The position numbers and the translations under genes were made by a program. From assembly GCF_030244015.1 (NCBI RefSeq), contig NZ_JASSYX010000001.1, forward strand, positions 1,178,001 to 1,242,000: a stretch of DNA of 64,000 bases, given 5' to 3'. Source of the stretch: Pedobacter ginsengisoli. Lineage in GTDB: Bacteria; Bacteroidota; Bacteroidia; Sphingobacteriales; Sphingobacteriaceae. Under the pieces are notes generated by a model. It was not told the origin of the DNA. It searched no databases and saw nothing but the letters and a program-made list of their open reading frames with translations. This document shows, one piece after another, positions 37,012 to 45,902 of the stretch (positions are counted from its first letter, which is position 1; each line of letters begins with the position of its first letter).

Positions 37012-37707
37012 ATGCCTTCATATAAACATTATTCATTTGATCTCTGGCTTACGCTGATTAAGTCCAACCCTGCTTTTAAAGCGGAAAGGGCGCGGTATTT
37101 TCATGCTAATTTCAATGCTGCGGGGAAATCCCCGGAGGAGGTTTCTGCCATTTTCCGGAAGGTAGATCTGATGGTCAACGCGATCAATGAGCGGACCGGA
37201 AAGAATATTGATGCGGAGGAAATGTACCTGATGGTGATCAGCGTTATCAATGATTATTCTACGGCTTTTCAGGATATTGACATTGATGAGTTGTATGATA
37301 GGATGGAGGATTTGCTGCTGGAAAATATGCCGCTGGTGTATTGTCCGGATAGCATGGGGATTTTACAGAAGCTGAGAGACTGCGGGACCTGCAGTATGAG
37401 TTTGCTGAGCAATACTGGTTTTATAAAGGGCAAAACACTGCGGAAAATACTAAGCCACCTGGAACTGGATAAATTGCTTGATTTTCAGCTATATTCGGAT
37501 GAAGTGCGCATGTCTAAGCCTAATTTGAAGTTTTTTCAGCTGATGCTGGATACGATAGACAGAAATAAACACGTTGAATTGGAATTACATGAAATAATAC
37601 ATGTGGGTGATAATCCTCTGGCGGACGTTAAAGGTGCAGAAGCCATCGGGATTAAAAGCCAGCTTATCAATTCAAATCACTTAACCATATCATCCTTACT
37701 CTTATGA
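37012..37707 (+). CDS. HAD-superfamily protein of a Ter-type stress operon
   Basis: A 231-residue HAD-fold protein. Motif I is HYSFDLWLTLI: D10 is the nucleophile, but the usual second aspartate is a tryptophan (W12). Motif II is LLSNTGFI, motif III includes SKPN, and motif IV is HVGDNPLADVKGA. Loss of the second Asp is seen in haloacid dehalogenases but not in ordinary phosphatases, so phosphatase activity is uncertain. It overlaps the following PRTase gene by four bases and heads a cluster of TerD, TelA and TerC genes. HAD and PRTase partners of Ter proteins have been grouped as a nucleotide-processing biosynthetic module. Confidence 0.88.
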   Translation: MPSYKHYSFDLWLTLIKSNPAFKAERARYFHANFNAAGKSPEEVSAIFRKVDLMVNAINERTGKNIDAEEMYLMVISVINDYSTAFQDIDIDELYDRMEDLLLENMPLVYCPDSMGILQKLRDCGTCSMSLLSNTGFIKGKTLRKILSHLELDKLLDFQLYSDEVRMSKPNLKFFQLMLDTIDRNKHVELELHEIIHVGDNPLADVKGAEAIGIKSQLINSNHLTISSLLL

Positions 37708-38540
37708 TCCCTTATACTTATTCACTGCACAAAATACAGCATACTGCTCATTTCGGTTTTGAAGCTGACGATTATAGCCGTTTTAAGTTTGGTGATGACC
37801 ATGTGGCTTACCGGTTTGGAAAGGAGCTTGCTAATGGTTTCATAAAGGGGTTTTTGGAGGACAATCTGATCACGGAACAGATCGTGGTAATATCGAGTCC
37901 GTACTGTTTTATACCAACTGCTACTTTTACCATGAAAAATCATTTTGTAAACCAGCTGAACCGTTGGCTGGTTGACCATGGCCGGATGGTGGTTCAGGAG
38001 GCTAAGGTCCACCGGACGATTACCTATAAGGAGGATTACGGTGAACTGAGTGCGGAAGACAGGATGAAACTGATCGGAAATGATTCATTTCATATTGATA
38101 AGGATTTTCTGGAAGGCAAGACTTTATTCTTTCTGGATGACATCAAGATCACAGGAAGCCATGAGAAAATGATCATGAAAATGGTGCGGGAGTATGGCCT
38201 GAAGAATGATATTTTCATGCTGTACTATGCGGAGCTGGTCAACCACGACATTCATCCTAATATTGAAAATCATTTGAACTATCACCAGATAAAGTCTGTT
38301 TTTGATCTGGATGAAGTCATTAAAGGCGGTAATTTTTGTTTTAATACAAGGATTGTTAAATATATCTTAAATTGCGATTTCAACAGCTTTGTCATCTTCC
38401 TGGAAAGGCAGACTGACGGGTTTAAGAATACACTTTATGATCTTGCGCTGGGTAATAGCTATCATTTGATTGAATGCTATGCGCGGAACCTGGAATTTTT
38501 AAAGAACAATATAATTAATAACAAATATAAATTGATATAA
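37704..38540 (+). CDS. phosphoribosyltransferase-like protein of the Ter operon
   Basis: A 278-residue protein. LFFLDDIKITGSHEKM places D145-D146 in the PRPP-binding loop of type I phosphoribosyltransferases, and an upstream QIVVISSPYCFIPTA block resembles the PP-binding strand. The C-terminal 100 residues are unique to the Ter-associated group. Start 37704 overlaps the HAD stop by four bases, and the stop precedes the first TerD gene by one base. With the HAD protein it may build a ribosylated metabolite; the product is unknown. Confidence 0.8.
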   Translation: MIPYTYSLHKIQHTAHFGFEADDYSRFKFGDDHVAYRFGKELANGFIKGFLEDNLITEQIVVISSPYCFIPTATFTMKNHFVNQLNRWLVDHGRMVVQEAKVHRTITYKEDYGELSAEDRMKLIGNDSFHIDKDFLEGKTLFFLDDIKITGSHEKMIMKMVREYGLKNDIFMLYYAELVNHDIHPNIENHLNYHQIKSVFDLDEVIKGGNFCFNTRIVKYILNCDFNSFVIFLERQTDGFKNTLYDLALGNSYHLIECYARNLEFLKNNIINNKYKLI

Positions 38541-38541
38541 T

Positions 38542-39096
38542 ATGGCCATTAACTTACAAAAGGGGCAGAGACAAAATATTGATGCTCCCAAATTTACTAT
38601 TGGTTTAGGATGGGATACCAACAGTTCTACTACAGGTACTGCTTTTGATTTGGATGCTTCTGTCTTTATTCTTAATGAGAACAAAAAGCTGGTGTCTGAT
38701 GATCATTTTGTGTTTTATAACAACCTGAAATCGCCGGATGAATCGGTAGAGCATACGGGTGATAACCTGACTGGCGATGGTGATGGTGATGATGAGCAGA
38801 TAAAAGTTGATCTGACCAAAGCTGGTGATGCAGCGTCTGAGATCTGTGTGGTTGTGACCATTCATGATGCGGAAAACAGAAGACAAAACTTCGGCCAGGT
38901 GAGGAATTCATTTGTGCGTATTTTTGACGCGGTGACCAACGAGGTATTATTGAAATATGAACTGGAGGAGGATTTTTCTATTGAGACTGCGGTTGAATTT
39001 GGAAGGATCTACAAGCGTGAGGGGAAATGGAAATTTGAAGCTGTGGGTATGGGCATGAAAGGTGGCCTGCAGGATTATTTAAACAAATATCAATAA
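38542..39096 (+). CDS. TerD/TerE-family protein, copy 1
   Basis: A 184-residue beta-sandwich protein starting MAINLQKGQRQNIDAPKFTI. FDLDASVFILNENKK and the acidic cluster GDNLTGDGDGDDEQIKVDL are the calcium-binding and conserved TerD features; FGQVRNSFVRIFDAVTNEV and the C-terminal KWKFEAVGMGMKGGLQDYL complete the domain. TerD proteins bind calcium and take part in tellurite, phage and chemical stress protection by an unresolved mechanism, probably at the cytoplasmic membrane face. A sister copy follows after 6 bp. Confidence 0.95.
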   Translation: MAINLQKGQRQNIDAPKFTIGLGWDTNSSTTGTAFDLDASVFILNENKKLVSDDHFVFYNNLKSPDESVEHTGDNLTGDGDGDDEQIKVDLTKAGDAASEICVVVTIHDAENRRQNFGQVRNSFVRIFDAVTNEVLLKYELEEDFSIETAVEFGRIYKREGKWKFEAVGMGMKGGLQDYLNKYQ

Positions 39097-39102
39097 GAAA
39101 TT

Positions 39103-39717
39103 ATGGCAATTAATCTTCAAAAGGGACAGCGGATCAGTCTTGAAAAAACTAACGGGAGCAAGCTCCAAAGTGTTTGTGTAGGGATCAACTGGGGCGCTAT
39201 AGAGAAAAAAGGCCTGTTTGGTTTTAGTAAAACCAAGGAAGCTGTCGATCTGGATGCCAGCTGTGCAATGTTTGACGAGAACAAACAGCTAAAGGATGTG
39301 GTCTATTTTGGGAACCTGACTTCAAAAGATGGCTCGGCCCGCCACAGTGGTGATGATCTGACCGGTGATATGGGTGGTGATGACGGCCTGGATAATGAGG
39401 TGATTACACTGGATCTTTCCAGACTGGATGCTAGTGTGAACTACGTGGCCTTTGTGCTGAATAGTTTCAGGGGCCATGATTTTGGTACAATCCCGTTTGC
39501 ATCCATCCGCATTTACGAGGGTAGCCCTAAAAGGGTAAATGAGGTTTTTGCTACCTATGATATTGCTAACGGCGCAGGTTTTGCCGGGCATGTCTCTATG
39601 GTGCTTGGTGTGTTTTACAAGAAAAACGGGGAATGGAAGTTCAACGCGATAGGCGAGCCGACTAAGGACAAGAAGCTTGAAGAAACAGTGAGAACTGTCG
39701 GACAAAGTTATTTATAG
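39103..39717 (+). CDS. TerD-family protein, copy 2
   Basis: A 204-residue paralogue of the preceding protein, opening MAINLQKGQRISLEKTNGSK. It carries the longer TerD-type insertion (INWGAIEKKGLFGFSKTKEA) before DLDASCAMFDENKQ, then HSGDDLTGDMGGDDGLDNEV and KKNGEWKFNAIGEPTKDKK. It is closer to TerD/TerZ than copy 1, which lacks the insertion, so the pair looks like specialised duplicates. It is followed 27 bp later by the TelA-family gene. Confidence 0.95.
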   Translation: MAINLQKGQRISLEKTNGSKLQSVCVGINWGAIEKKGLFGFSKTKEAVDLDASCAMFDENKQLKDVVYFGNLTSKDGSARHSGDDLTGDMGGDDGLDNEVITLDLSRLDASVNYVAFVLNSFRGHDFGTIPFASIRIYEGSPKRVNEVFATYDIANGAGFAGHVSMVLGVFYKKNGEWKFNAIGEPTKDKKLEETVRTVGQSYL

Positions 39718-39744
39718 ACCCAAGTGGTTTTTAATTAAATATAA

Positions 39745-40848
39745 ATGGAAACGAATCAAAATGAAACACAGAGCCAGAGTCTGATGCCGGCAAAGATCGA
39801 TAAAGAGGGCAATGTGGACCTGACCGTACTGACCGCCGAGGACGAAAAGAAGTATAAGGAGCTTGCTAAATCTCTGGAGCCTTCTGATGTAAATTCTATA
39901 TTGAACTATGGCGTGGAGACGCAGAATTCTATGGAGAAATACAGCAATGACTTTTTGTCTTCTGTACGTACCTACAACAGTGGCGAGGTGGGTGGCCTGA
40001 TCAATGAACTGCTGACCGAGCTGAATTATATTGATGTGAATGAACTGGAACAGAGCCGCTTCAAATCATTCCTGTCTAAAATTCCTTTTCTGAAGAACCT
40101 GGTCACTGATGTCAAAAAGCTGTTTCAAAAGTATGATGTCGTGGTCAATAACATTGACAAGATCACCAATAAGATCAAAGCCGGGCGCTTAAATTCAATT
40201 AAGGACAACAGCTCGCTTCAGACCATGTTTGACAGCAATGTGAACTATATACATGAAATGGAGGAGCTGATCATTTCGGGTCAGCTGAAATACAATGAGC
40301 TGAATCTGAAGTTAACAGAGATGGAAGGCCGCCCGGCCGATTACCAGGATTATGAGATTGCTGACCTGAGGGATTTTGTTAGCAGGCTGGATAAGCGGCT
40401 GGCTGATATGAAGATCGTTCGTTTCATCATGCTGCAATCGCTGGCGCAGATCAGGGTGGTGCAGAATAACAATACGTCCATTGCTGAAAAAGCACAGTCT
40501 ATTGTTTCTACGACCATTCCGGTCTGGAAGAACCAGCTGACTATAGCCGTAGCTTTGCAAAGACAGAAGGCTAATGTGGAAATGCAGAAAAAGATCTCTG
40601 ATACGACAAATACTATTTTGCAGAAAAACGCAGAGATGTTGAAACAGAACAGTATTGATGTGGCTAAGGAGAATGAAAAAACAGTTGTTTCCCTGGAGAC
40701 ATTGAAAATGACTACTGCTTCTTTGATTGATACTTTAAATGAAGTGAAACAGATTCATGAGGCCGGTGCGCAAAGCAGAAGGGTATTGGACGGAGAGTTA
40801 AAAACTTTGGAGGAAGAACTGAAGAAGAACGTTACCCGCGTTAATTAA
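39745..40848 (+). CDS. TelA/KlaA toxic anion resistance family protein
   Basis: A 367-residue, largely helical cytosolic protein. PSDVNSILNYGVETQNSMEK, SRFKSFLSKIPFLKNLV and QTMFDSNVNYIHEMEELI, then IVSTTIPVWKNQLTIAVALQRQ follow the conserved order of TelA-family proteins, which were named for plasmid tellurite resistance. Long predicted coiled coils occupy about 100-230 and 290-360. It is co-directional with the TerD and TerC genes. The mechanism is unknown; the family is often found with Ter proteins as a complex at the membrane. Confidence 0.92.
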   Translation: METNQNETQSQSLMPAKIDKEGNVDLTVLTAEDEKKYKELAKSLEPSDVNSILNYGVETQNSMEKYSNDFLSSVRTYNSGEVGGLINELLTELNYIDVNELEQSRFKSFLSKIPFLKNLVTDVKKLFQKYDVVVNNIDKITNKIKAGRLNSIKDNSSLQTMFDSNVNYIHEMEELIISGQLKYNELNLKLTEMEGRPADYQDYEIADLRDFVSRLDKRLADMKIVRFIMLQSLAQIRVVQNNNTSIAEKAQSIVSTTIPVWKNQLTIAVALQRQKANVEMQKKISDTTNTILQKNAEMLKQNSIDVAKENEKTVVSLETLKMTTASLIDTLNEVKQIHEAGAQSRRVLDGELKTLEEELKKNVTRVN

Positions 40849-40857
40849 ATTTAACTA

Positions 40858-41820
40858 ATGGATGAACGGCGTGTAAACATATTAAGGACATCAAGTGCAG
40901 AGATCAGCCGGTTACAGCTGCTCTCTGTATTTTTTGAAGAGGAAATCCTTTATAAGATCTATTTACGGAGCCAGGTAATCCACCAGTTATTTGAAAATAA
41001 CGAGGAGCTTGATATTGACAAACTTGAGCTTTTTCATGTTCAGTTTACTGCAAGTCTGATTGAACTTCTGAGGAAGATCAAAAAAAGCAATGAAAAAAAC
41101 GTAAGTCTGATCTATGATGAGATAGATCTGAACAAGGAACTGATCAGAAAGATGAGCGACGCTGTCTTTTCTGAAAAGAGTTTTAATCTTGATAAGCAAA
41201 AACAGGCTCTTAAAATCAACTTGTCTTTAAGAAGGCTTTATGAGGTGCTTTCGGATCTGAGTACTGAGTTTCCGTTTGCAAAGAACATCAATGCGTTTAG
41301 TTCGCGGTATGCTAAAGATTTCTTTTATGACTTGTCCACTGAACAGCTGGGCGGCCTGATTGCGTTTGATCCAAAGGATATGTATATAAATGCATATGCC
41401 AGTATTGAGCGGAAATTGATGGGACTGCTTTGTAAGTATGAGTTTAGAACGGAGTTTTTTTATGGATTAAAGTCAGGACAGCTGGTTGTTGAACTGTATA
41501 AGTTTATTGATGTTGACAAGCATTTTTTGTTCTTTCCGAGAAGGAACCTTTTTTTGTTTTTTGAACTGAGTGAACTGGAAGGAATCGACTGGACGAATAG
41601 CCTGTCAGAGAAGGGAAGACTTGTACAGGAGTTGTCTTTTAAAAATGATAAACTGGTGAGCGATGCGGCTGCATTGAAAACTTATATGCCTCGTGAGATT
41701 ACAGAATTGCTGGAGGAAAATTACCTGAAGATATCGGATATTGACTTCCTGGATCATCTGAATAATTTTGATGTTCAGGCAAATATTTTAAAAGCCATGC
41801 TTAAAACTGATCTTTTTTAG
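40858..41820 (+). CDS. uncharacterised helical protein of the Ter operon
   Basis: A 320-residue protein I do not recognise. It starts 9 bp after the TelA gene and ends 52 bp before the TerC gene, so it is clearly part of the operon. It is Lys/Glu/Leu-rich and mainly helical, with no signal peptide, membrane segment or obvious catalytic motif. Two Phe-rich stretches occur: KDFFYDLSTEQLGGLIAF near residue 160 and KHFLFFPRRNLFLFFELSEL near residue 230. A structural or adaptor role to the TelA/TerD assembly is a guess. Confidence 0.8.
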   Translation: MDERRVNILRTSSAEISRLQLLSVFFEEEILYKIYLRSQVIHQLFENNEELDIDKLELFHVQFTASLIELLRKIKKSNEKNVSLIYDEIDLNKELIRKMSDAVFSEKSFNLDKQKQALKINLSLRRLYEVLSDLSTEFPFAKNINAFSSRYAKDFFYDLSTEQLGGLIAFDPKDMYINAYASIERKLMGLLCKYEFRTEFFYGLKSGQLVVELYKFIDVDKHFLFFPRRNLFLFFELSELEGIDWTNSLSEKGRLVQELSFKNDKLVSDAAALKTYMPREITELLEENYLKISDIDFLDHLNNFDVQANILKAMLKTDLF

Positions 41821-41872
41821 CATTTTTAAGCCGGCTTATTACAAAAGCATAATTTATAAATTAAAATAGAAA

Positions 41873-42853
41873 ATGGATAATTTGATCAACCACCCCGGTG
41901 TAATCATTGGGTTTGCGGTTTTAGTAGTGGTGATGCTCCTGCTGGATTTGGGAGTATTTAATAAGAAGGTACATGCGGTAAGCAGCAAGGAGGCTGCCAT
42001 ATGGTCGATTGTATGGATCTCGTTGTCGATGATCTTCAGTGGTGTGATTTATTATGTTTCAGGATTTGAAAAGTTCACCCAGTTTCAGTCGGCTTACTGG
42101 ATCGAAAAGGCTTTGTCTGTGGACAATCTTTTTGTCTTTATTTTGGTATTCGGATTTTTTAATGTTCCTAAGGAATTGCACCATAAGGTATTGTTCTGGG
42201 GTATTATAGGTGCGCTTGTTTTCCGGGCGATATTTATTTTTGCCGGCGTAGGGTTGATCAATCTTACTTATCTGCCCGAAATGACGCTTTTAGGCCATCA
42301 GGTACGAATAAATATTGTATTGCTGGTATTTGGATTGTTCCTGATCTATGCGGGAATAAAATCGGGTATGAGCGGTGATGACGACGACGAGGAAAAAGAC
42401 TTTAGCAAAAGCGCGGGTGCCCGGCTGATCTATAAGCTTTTTAAAGTAAGCAAAGAGTTTGATGGCGGAAAGTTTTTCACTGTAGAGAATGGAGTTAAGC
42501 TGGCAACTCCTTTATTGGTGGTTGTGGCGGTGATCGAGTTTACCGACGTATTGTTTGCGGTAGATTCTATTCCAGCGATATTTGCGATTGCACCGGATGA
42601 TCCGCTGATCTTGTATACTTCCAATATCTTCGCCATATTGGGTCTGAGGGCGTTGTACTTCCTGCTGGCTAATTTCATACACATGTTTAGTTTGCTGAAA
42701 TACGGACTGGCAGTAATCCTTTCTTTTATTGGTGTAAAAATGGTGATCGCACCGATTTACCACATTTCATCACCATTGTCTTTATCGATAGTAGGCGGGG
42801 TGCTGGTGTTGTCTGTTATTGCATCACTTGTATTTGTTCCAAAAGAGAAATAG
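41873..42853 (+). CDS. TerC-family integral membrane protein
   Basis: A 326-residue inner-membrane protein with about nine helices. EKALSVDNLFVFILVFGFF and IEFTDVLFAVDSIPAIFAIA contain the paired acidic residues of the TerC/Alx family, implicated in manganese handling and, with TerB and TerD, in tellurite resistance. A charged acidic loop (GDDDDEEKDFSK) lies near residue 165. It is the last gene of the cluster; a strong bidirectional terminator follows. Confidence 0.95.
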   Translation: MDNLINHPGVIIGFAVLVVVMLLLDLGVFNKKVHAVSSKEAAIWSIVWISLSMIFSGVIYYVSGFEKFTQFQSAYWIEKALSVDNLFVFILVFGFFNVPKELHHKVLFWGIIGALVFRAIFIFAGVGLINLTYLPEMTLLGHQVRINIVLLVFGLFLIYAGIKSGMSGDDDDEEKDFSKSAGARLIYKLFKVSKEFDGGKFFTVENGVKLATPLLVVVAVIEFTDVLFAVDSIPAIFAIAPDDPLILYTSNIFAILGLRALYFLLANFIHMFSLLKYGLAVILSFIGVKMVIAPIYHISSPLSLSIVGGVLVLSVIASLVFVPKEK

Positions 42854-42870
42854 GAAAAATGTTTTATAGA

Positions 42871-42898
42871 AAAAGGCCGCTCAATGAGCGGCCTTTTT
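42871..42898. terminator. bidirectional terminator between terC and ompA
   Basis: A 13-bp perfect inverted repeat (42871-42883 with 42885-42897) of GC-rich core GGCCGCTCA is flanked by A-run on one side and T-run on the other, so it can end both the plus-strand Ter operon and the minus-strand OmpA transcript. Positions 881-887 presumably form the actual loop. Confidence 0.9.
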
Positions 42899-42919
42899 CT
42901 ATAATTCCAGTTTTTGACC

Positions 42920-44233
42920 TTAGTATAAGGTAAATTCTACCCTTCTGTTTTTTTGACGGCCTTCGGCTGTCTTGTTGGTTGCAATTGGCTGGTTCGGACC
43001 ATAGCCTGTAGCTTCAATGCGGGAAGCATTTGCACCTTGAGATACCAGATATGCTTTTACAGATTCCGCTCTGTCTTTGGACAAACGCAGGTTCAATGCC
43101 ATGGATCCGGTATTGTCCGTATGACCCGCCAGTTTTAAACTGAAGTTTTTCTCTACCAGGAGTGCTGCAACTTTATTCAGTGTCTCATAAGAGGTTGAAC
43201 GGATGGTTGCTTTTCCGAGGTCAAACTCGAGGTTTTTAATGGCTTCGTCTACTACTTTGCGGTCGGCCTCAGTAATGATCACTTTTTCCTGAATAACAGG
43301 TGCAGGAGTTTTAAGCGGGCATCCTGCTCCGCCCACTACTGTATTCGCCGGTGTGCCCGGGCATTTGTCAAACTTGTTTGCTACACCATCGCCGTCGTCG
43401 TCAGCAAGTTGCTTGGCCAGTTCTTCTTTATCTCTTTTAGCATTCTCTTCGGCTGAAGACAATGCTTTTCTCAGTTCTGCGCTCTCAGCTGCACTTTCTT
43501 CGCGGATTGCGGCCACTGCACTGTAGTTTTGCAGTTGGGAAGTACCTTTTCTGCCCAGGGCAATTTCCAGCCCGGCATGCGCATAAGAGAACCTGTCATT
43601 GGCTGAACCACTTACGCCGTCGAAATTGGTTGCTTTCACAAAGTTCACAGTATAACCAAGATCAATGTTGACTCCTTTGGATACGCCGAATTTGAAACCT
43701 GCGCCGATAGGAATGAACCAGTTGCGGTTGTAGCCAGTGCTTGCAGCATTAACAGTTGCATCAGTAGTAGCTGCGGATGACATGTATCCGGCGCCTGCCG
43801 TCAGGTAAGGTGAAAGCACATTGCGCTTTTGATTTAAACTCATGTTGGCAATGGTAAAGTTACCGCTCAGGGCTGCTGACCATTCAATTTTGGATTCGAA
43901 AGTTGCGTTGCTGCCAGGAGTGGCATTTGGATAGCCACCTCTGACTTTACCCGCAAGAAAGTCTGCCTGGATGCCAAAGCCTGGTATAATTTGCTTTTTG
44001 ATGTAACCCCCGTATCCCCAGTCTTCATAAGGCGTACTAAAATCTCCGTTATTTCTGCTGTTGAAAGGAGTGTAATGGGTTAGCATACCTCCATTAAGTC
44101 CGACCGACCAGGTCCGGAAATATTTCTTCGAAAACTTATCACCCGTTTGTGAATCGGTTTCCTGTGCAAATAATTGCGCTGATAATCCCACTAAGGACAA
44201 TACCATCGCTGCTTTTGTAATTTTAGATTTCAT
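42920..44233 (-). CDS. OmpA-family outer-membrane protein
   Basis: A 437-residue protein. A signal peptide ends near LFAQ (residue 23). Residues 40-240 form an eight-stranded-type beta-barrel with AGAGYMSSAA and GAGFKFGVSKGVNIDLGY. An Ala/Glu-rich coiled coil (about 245-275) and a calcium-binding thrombospondin-3-like stretch (DDDGDGVANKFDKCPGTP) follow, then the peptidoglycan-binding OmpA domain (LKLAGHTDNTGSMALNLRLS and RQKNRRVEFTLY, about 325-437). It anchors the outer membrane to the cell wall. About 220 bp without a gene lie upstream, with no consensus-matching promoter seen. Confidence 0.95.
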   Translation of the reverse strand: MKSKITKAAMVLSLVGLSAQLFAQETDSQTGDKFSKKYFRTWSVGLNGGMLTHYTPFNSRNNGDFSTPYEDWGYGGYIKKQIIPGFGIQADFLAGKVRGGYPNATPGSNATFESKIEWSAALSGNFTIANMSLNQKRNVLSPYLTAGAGYMSSAATTDATVNAASTGYNRNWFIPIGAGFKFGVSKGVNIDLGYTVNFVKATNFDGVSGSANDRFSYAHAGLEIALGRKGTSQLQNYSAVAAIREESAAESAELRKALSSAEENAKRDKEELAKQLADDDGDGVANKFDKCPGTPANTVVGGAGCPLKTPAPVIQEKVIITEADRKVVDEAIKNLEFDLGKATIRSTSYETLNKVAALLVEKNFSLKLAGHTDNTGSMALNLRLSKDRAESVKAYLVSQGANASRIEATGYGPNQPIATNKTAEGRQKNRRVEFTLY

Positions 44234-44455
44234 TTTTCAAGTATTTAGATATTTTCATTCATAATTCTTCGTTACGAACGACTACATACCTGAAATAATC
44301 CTGCCAAAGCGTGTTTATTAAAATTTTGGCTTGGAAGGGTTTAATAATCAACGGCTTAATTGCCTGCCGTGAAAATACCGGAAAAGAAGTGTTATTCTTT
44401 GAATCTCAGGTTTTTTGTATACTATTTGCTACATATTGTGCTCGATGAGATATTT

Positions 44456-45841
44456 TTATAACTGGTGTGTCTCACCTTTTTCAGGTAAATTAACTTGGTA
44501 ACCTTGTTCTTCCAGTGCAAGCTTTAAAGGCAGCATTCTGCTAAGCTCACCATGGACTAAAAATACTTTTTTGAGTTTTGCCGGATCCTGTTGTTTAACT
44601 GTTTCCACGAGATCATTGTGATCACCGTGGCCGCTGAGCAGGTCTGTCTGTTTAATGGTGGCATAGACCATCAGCTCACGGTTTCGCAGGCGGATGATCG
44701 GATCGCCCCGCAATAGTCTGTCGCCTAGTGTTCCTTTGGCGCAATATCCTATGAAAAGAATGGTGCAGTAATAGTTTTGTATGTTGTAATAAAGATGGTC
44801 CTGGATACGACCGCCTTCCAGCATTCCAGCGGAAGAGATAATAATGCAGGGTTCGTGATAGTTTGATACTGAAAGGCTTTCTTTTTTGTCATGTACGTAG
44901 GTCAGCTCTTCAAACTCAAATTCATCACCTTTTGTCTGGTAAAAATGCTGTGAATCCTCATTGAGCAGGTGCTGATGTCTGCGATAGACATCCGTTGCAA
45001 AACTTGCTAATGGACTGTCTACAAATATTTTGACTGGAGGGAGCAGACCTTCTGTAAAGATCTTGTTTAAGGCATATACCAGCGCTTGTGTCCTTCCTAT
45101 GCTAAATGCAGGTATGATTAGCCGTCCGGGGAACTTTACACAGGTTTCATTGATCGTTTCAACAAGCTTGTCCTCTAAAGTAGTCCCTTTACTGTGAAAG
45201 CGACCACCATAAGTAGATTCAGAAACCAGGTAATCAACTTGCGGAATTGGCTGGGGATCAACGAGTACCGGATAGTTCTTCCGGCCGATATCGCCTGTGA
45301 AGGCTATTTTTTTTTCAGATCCCTCTTCATTTACGGTAAGGACCACCGCTGCCGCCCCCAGAAGGTGACCAACAGGGATAAAGGTTAAAGCGACCTGGTT
45401 ATTGATCTTGAATTCTTTATGGAACGAGATGGTGATAAAACGTTCCATCGTATCGTTTACATGCTTTTGAAGATATAGCGGCTGAGGCCCGGATCTGTGT
45501 CTTTTGCCGTTCGAATGTTTGTTTTGTTTGCTGATGAAGATATTTACAGAGTCCTGAAGGAGCAGTTCTGTAAGATCTGCTGTGGGCGGTGTCGCTAATA
45601 TCTGGCCGTTAAAGCCCATCCTTAGGAGGGTTGGAAGATTACCGGAGTGGTCAATATGTGCATGTGTCAGGATTACTACGTCGATAGTTGCGGGATCAAA
45701 TGGAAAGTATTGATTTTCCTCCTGATAAGTTTCTTTTTCATAGTCCAGCCCGCAATCGATAAGTATATTGTAATGTTCTAACTGCAATAGATGCATGCTG
45801 CCTGTGACCTGTTGCGCAGCCCCCCAAATGGTCAATTTCAT
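44456..45841 (-). CDS. beta-CASP metallo-beta-lactamase-fold RNase-like protein
   Basis: A 461-residue protein of the CPSF/YSH1-like MBL family. The zinc motif THAHIDHSGN gives H60, H62, D64 and H65. AAAVVLTVNEEGSEKKIAFTGDIGR supplies the third metal site, and IISSAGMLEGGRIQDHL plus LLSGHGDHNDLV are the beta-CASP and C-terminal motifs. Bacterial members process or degrade RNA, though not all are proven nucleases. There is no signal peptide. It lies 61 bp downstream of the epimerase-like gene on the same strand and may be co-transcribed with it. Confidence 0.93.
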   Translation of the reverse strand: MKLTIWGAAQQVTGSMHLLQLEHYNILIDCGLDYEKETYQEENQYFPFDPATIDVVILTHAHIDHSGNLPTLLRMGFNGQILATPPTADLTELLLQDSVNIFISKQNKHSNGKRHRSGPQPLYLQKHVNDTMERFITISFHKEFKINNQVALTFIPVGHLLGAAAVVLTVNEEGSEKKIAFTGDIGRKNYPVLVDPQPIPQVDYLVSESTYGGRFHSKGTTLEDKLVETINETCVKFPGRLIIPAFSIGRTQALVYALNKIFTEGLLPPVKIFVDSPLASFATDVYRRHQHLLNEDSQHFYQTKGDEFEFEELTYVHDKKESLSVSNYHEPCIIISSAGMLEGGRIQDHLYYNIQNYYCTILFIGYCAKGTLGDRLLRGDPIIRLRNRELMVYATIKQTDLLSGHGDHNDLVETVKQQDPAKLKKVFLVHGELSRMLPLKLALEEQGYQVNLPEKGETHQL

Positions 45842-45902
45842 ATTTATTATAGTGATATGCCCGGCAAGTTATCATTTTTATACACGCCGGATAGCAGCAA
45901 AT

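Noticed and set aside
38779..38799. Short tandem GATGGTGATGG-like repeat in the first TerD gene
   Set aside because: It encodes the conserved acidic calcium-binding stretch and is explained by amino-acid composition.
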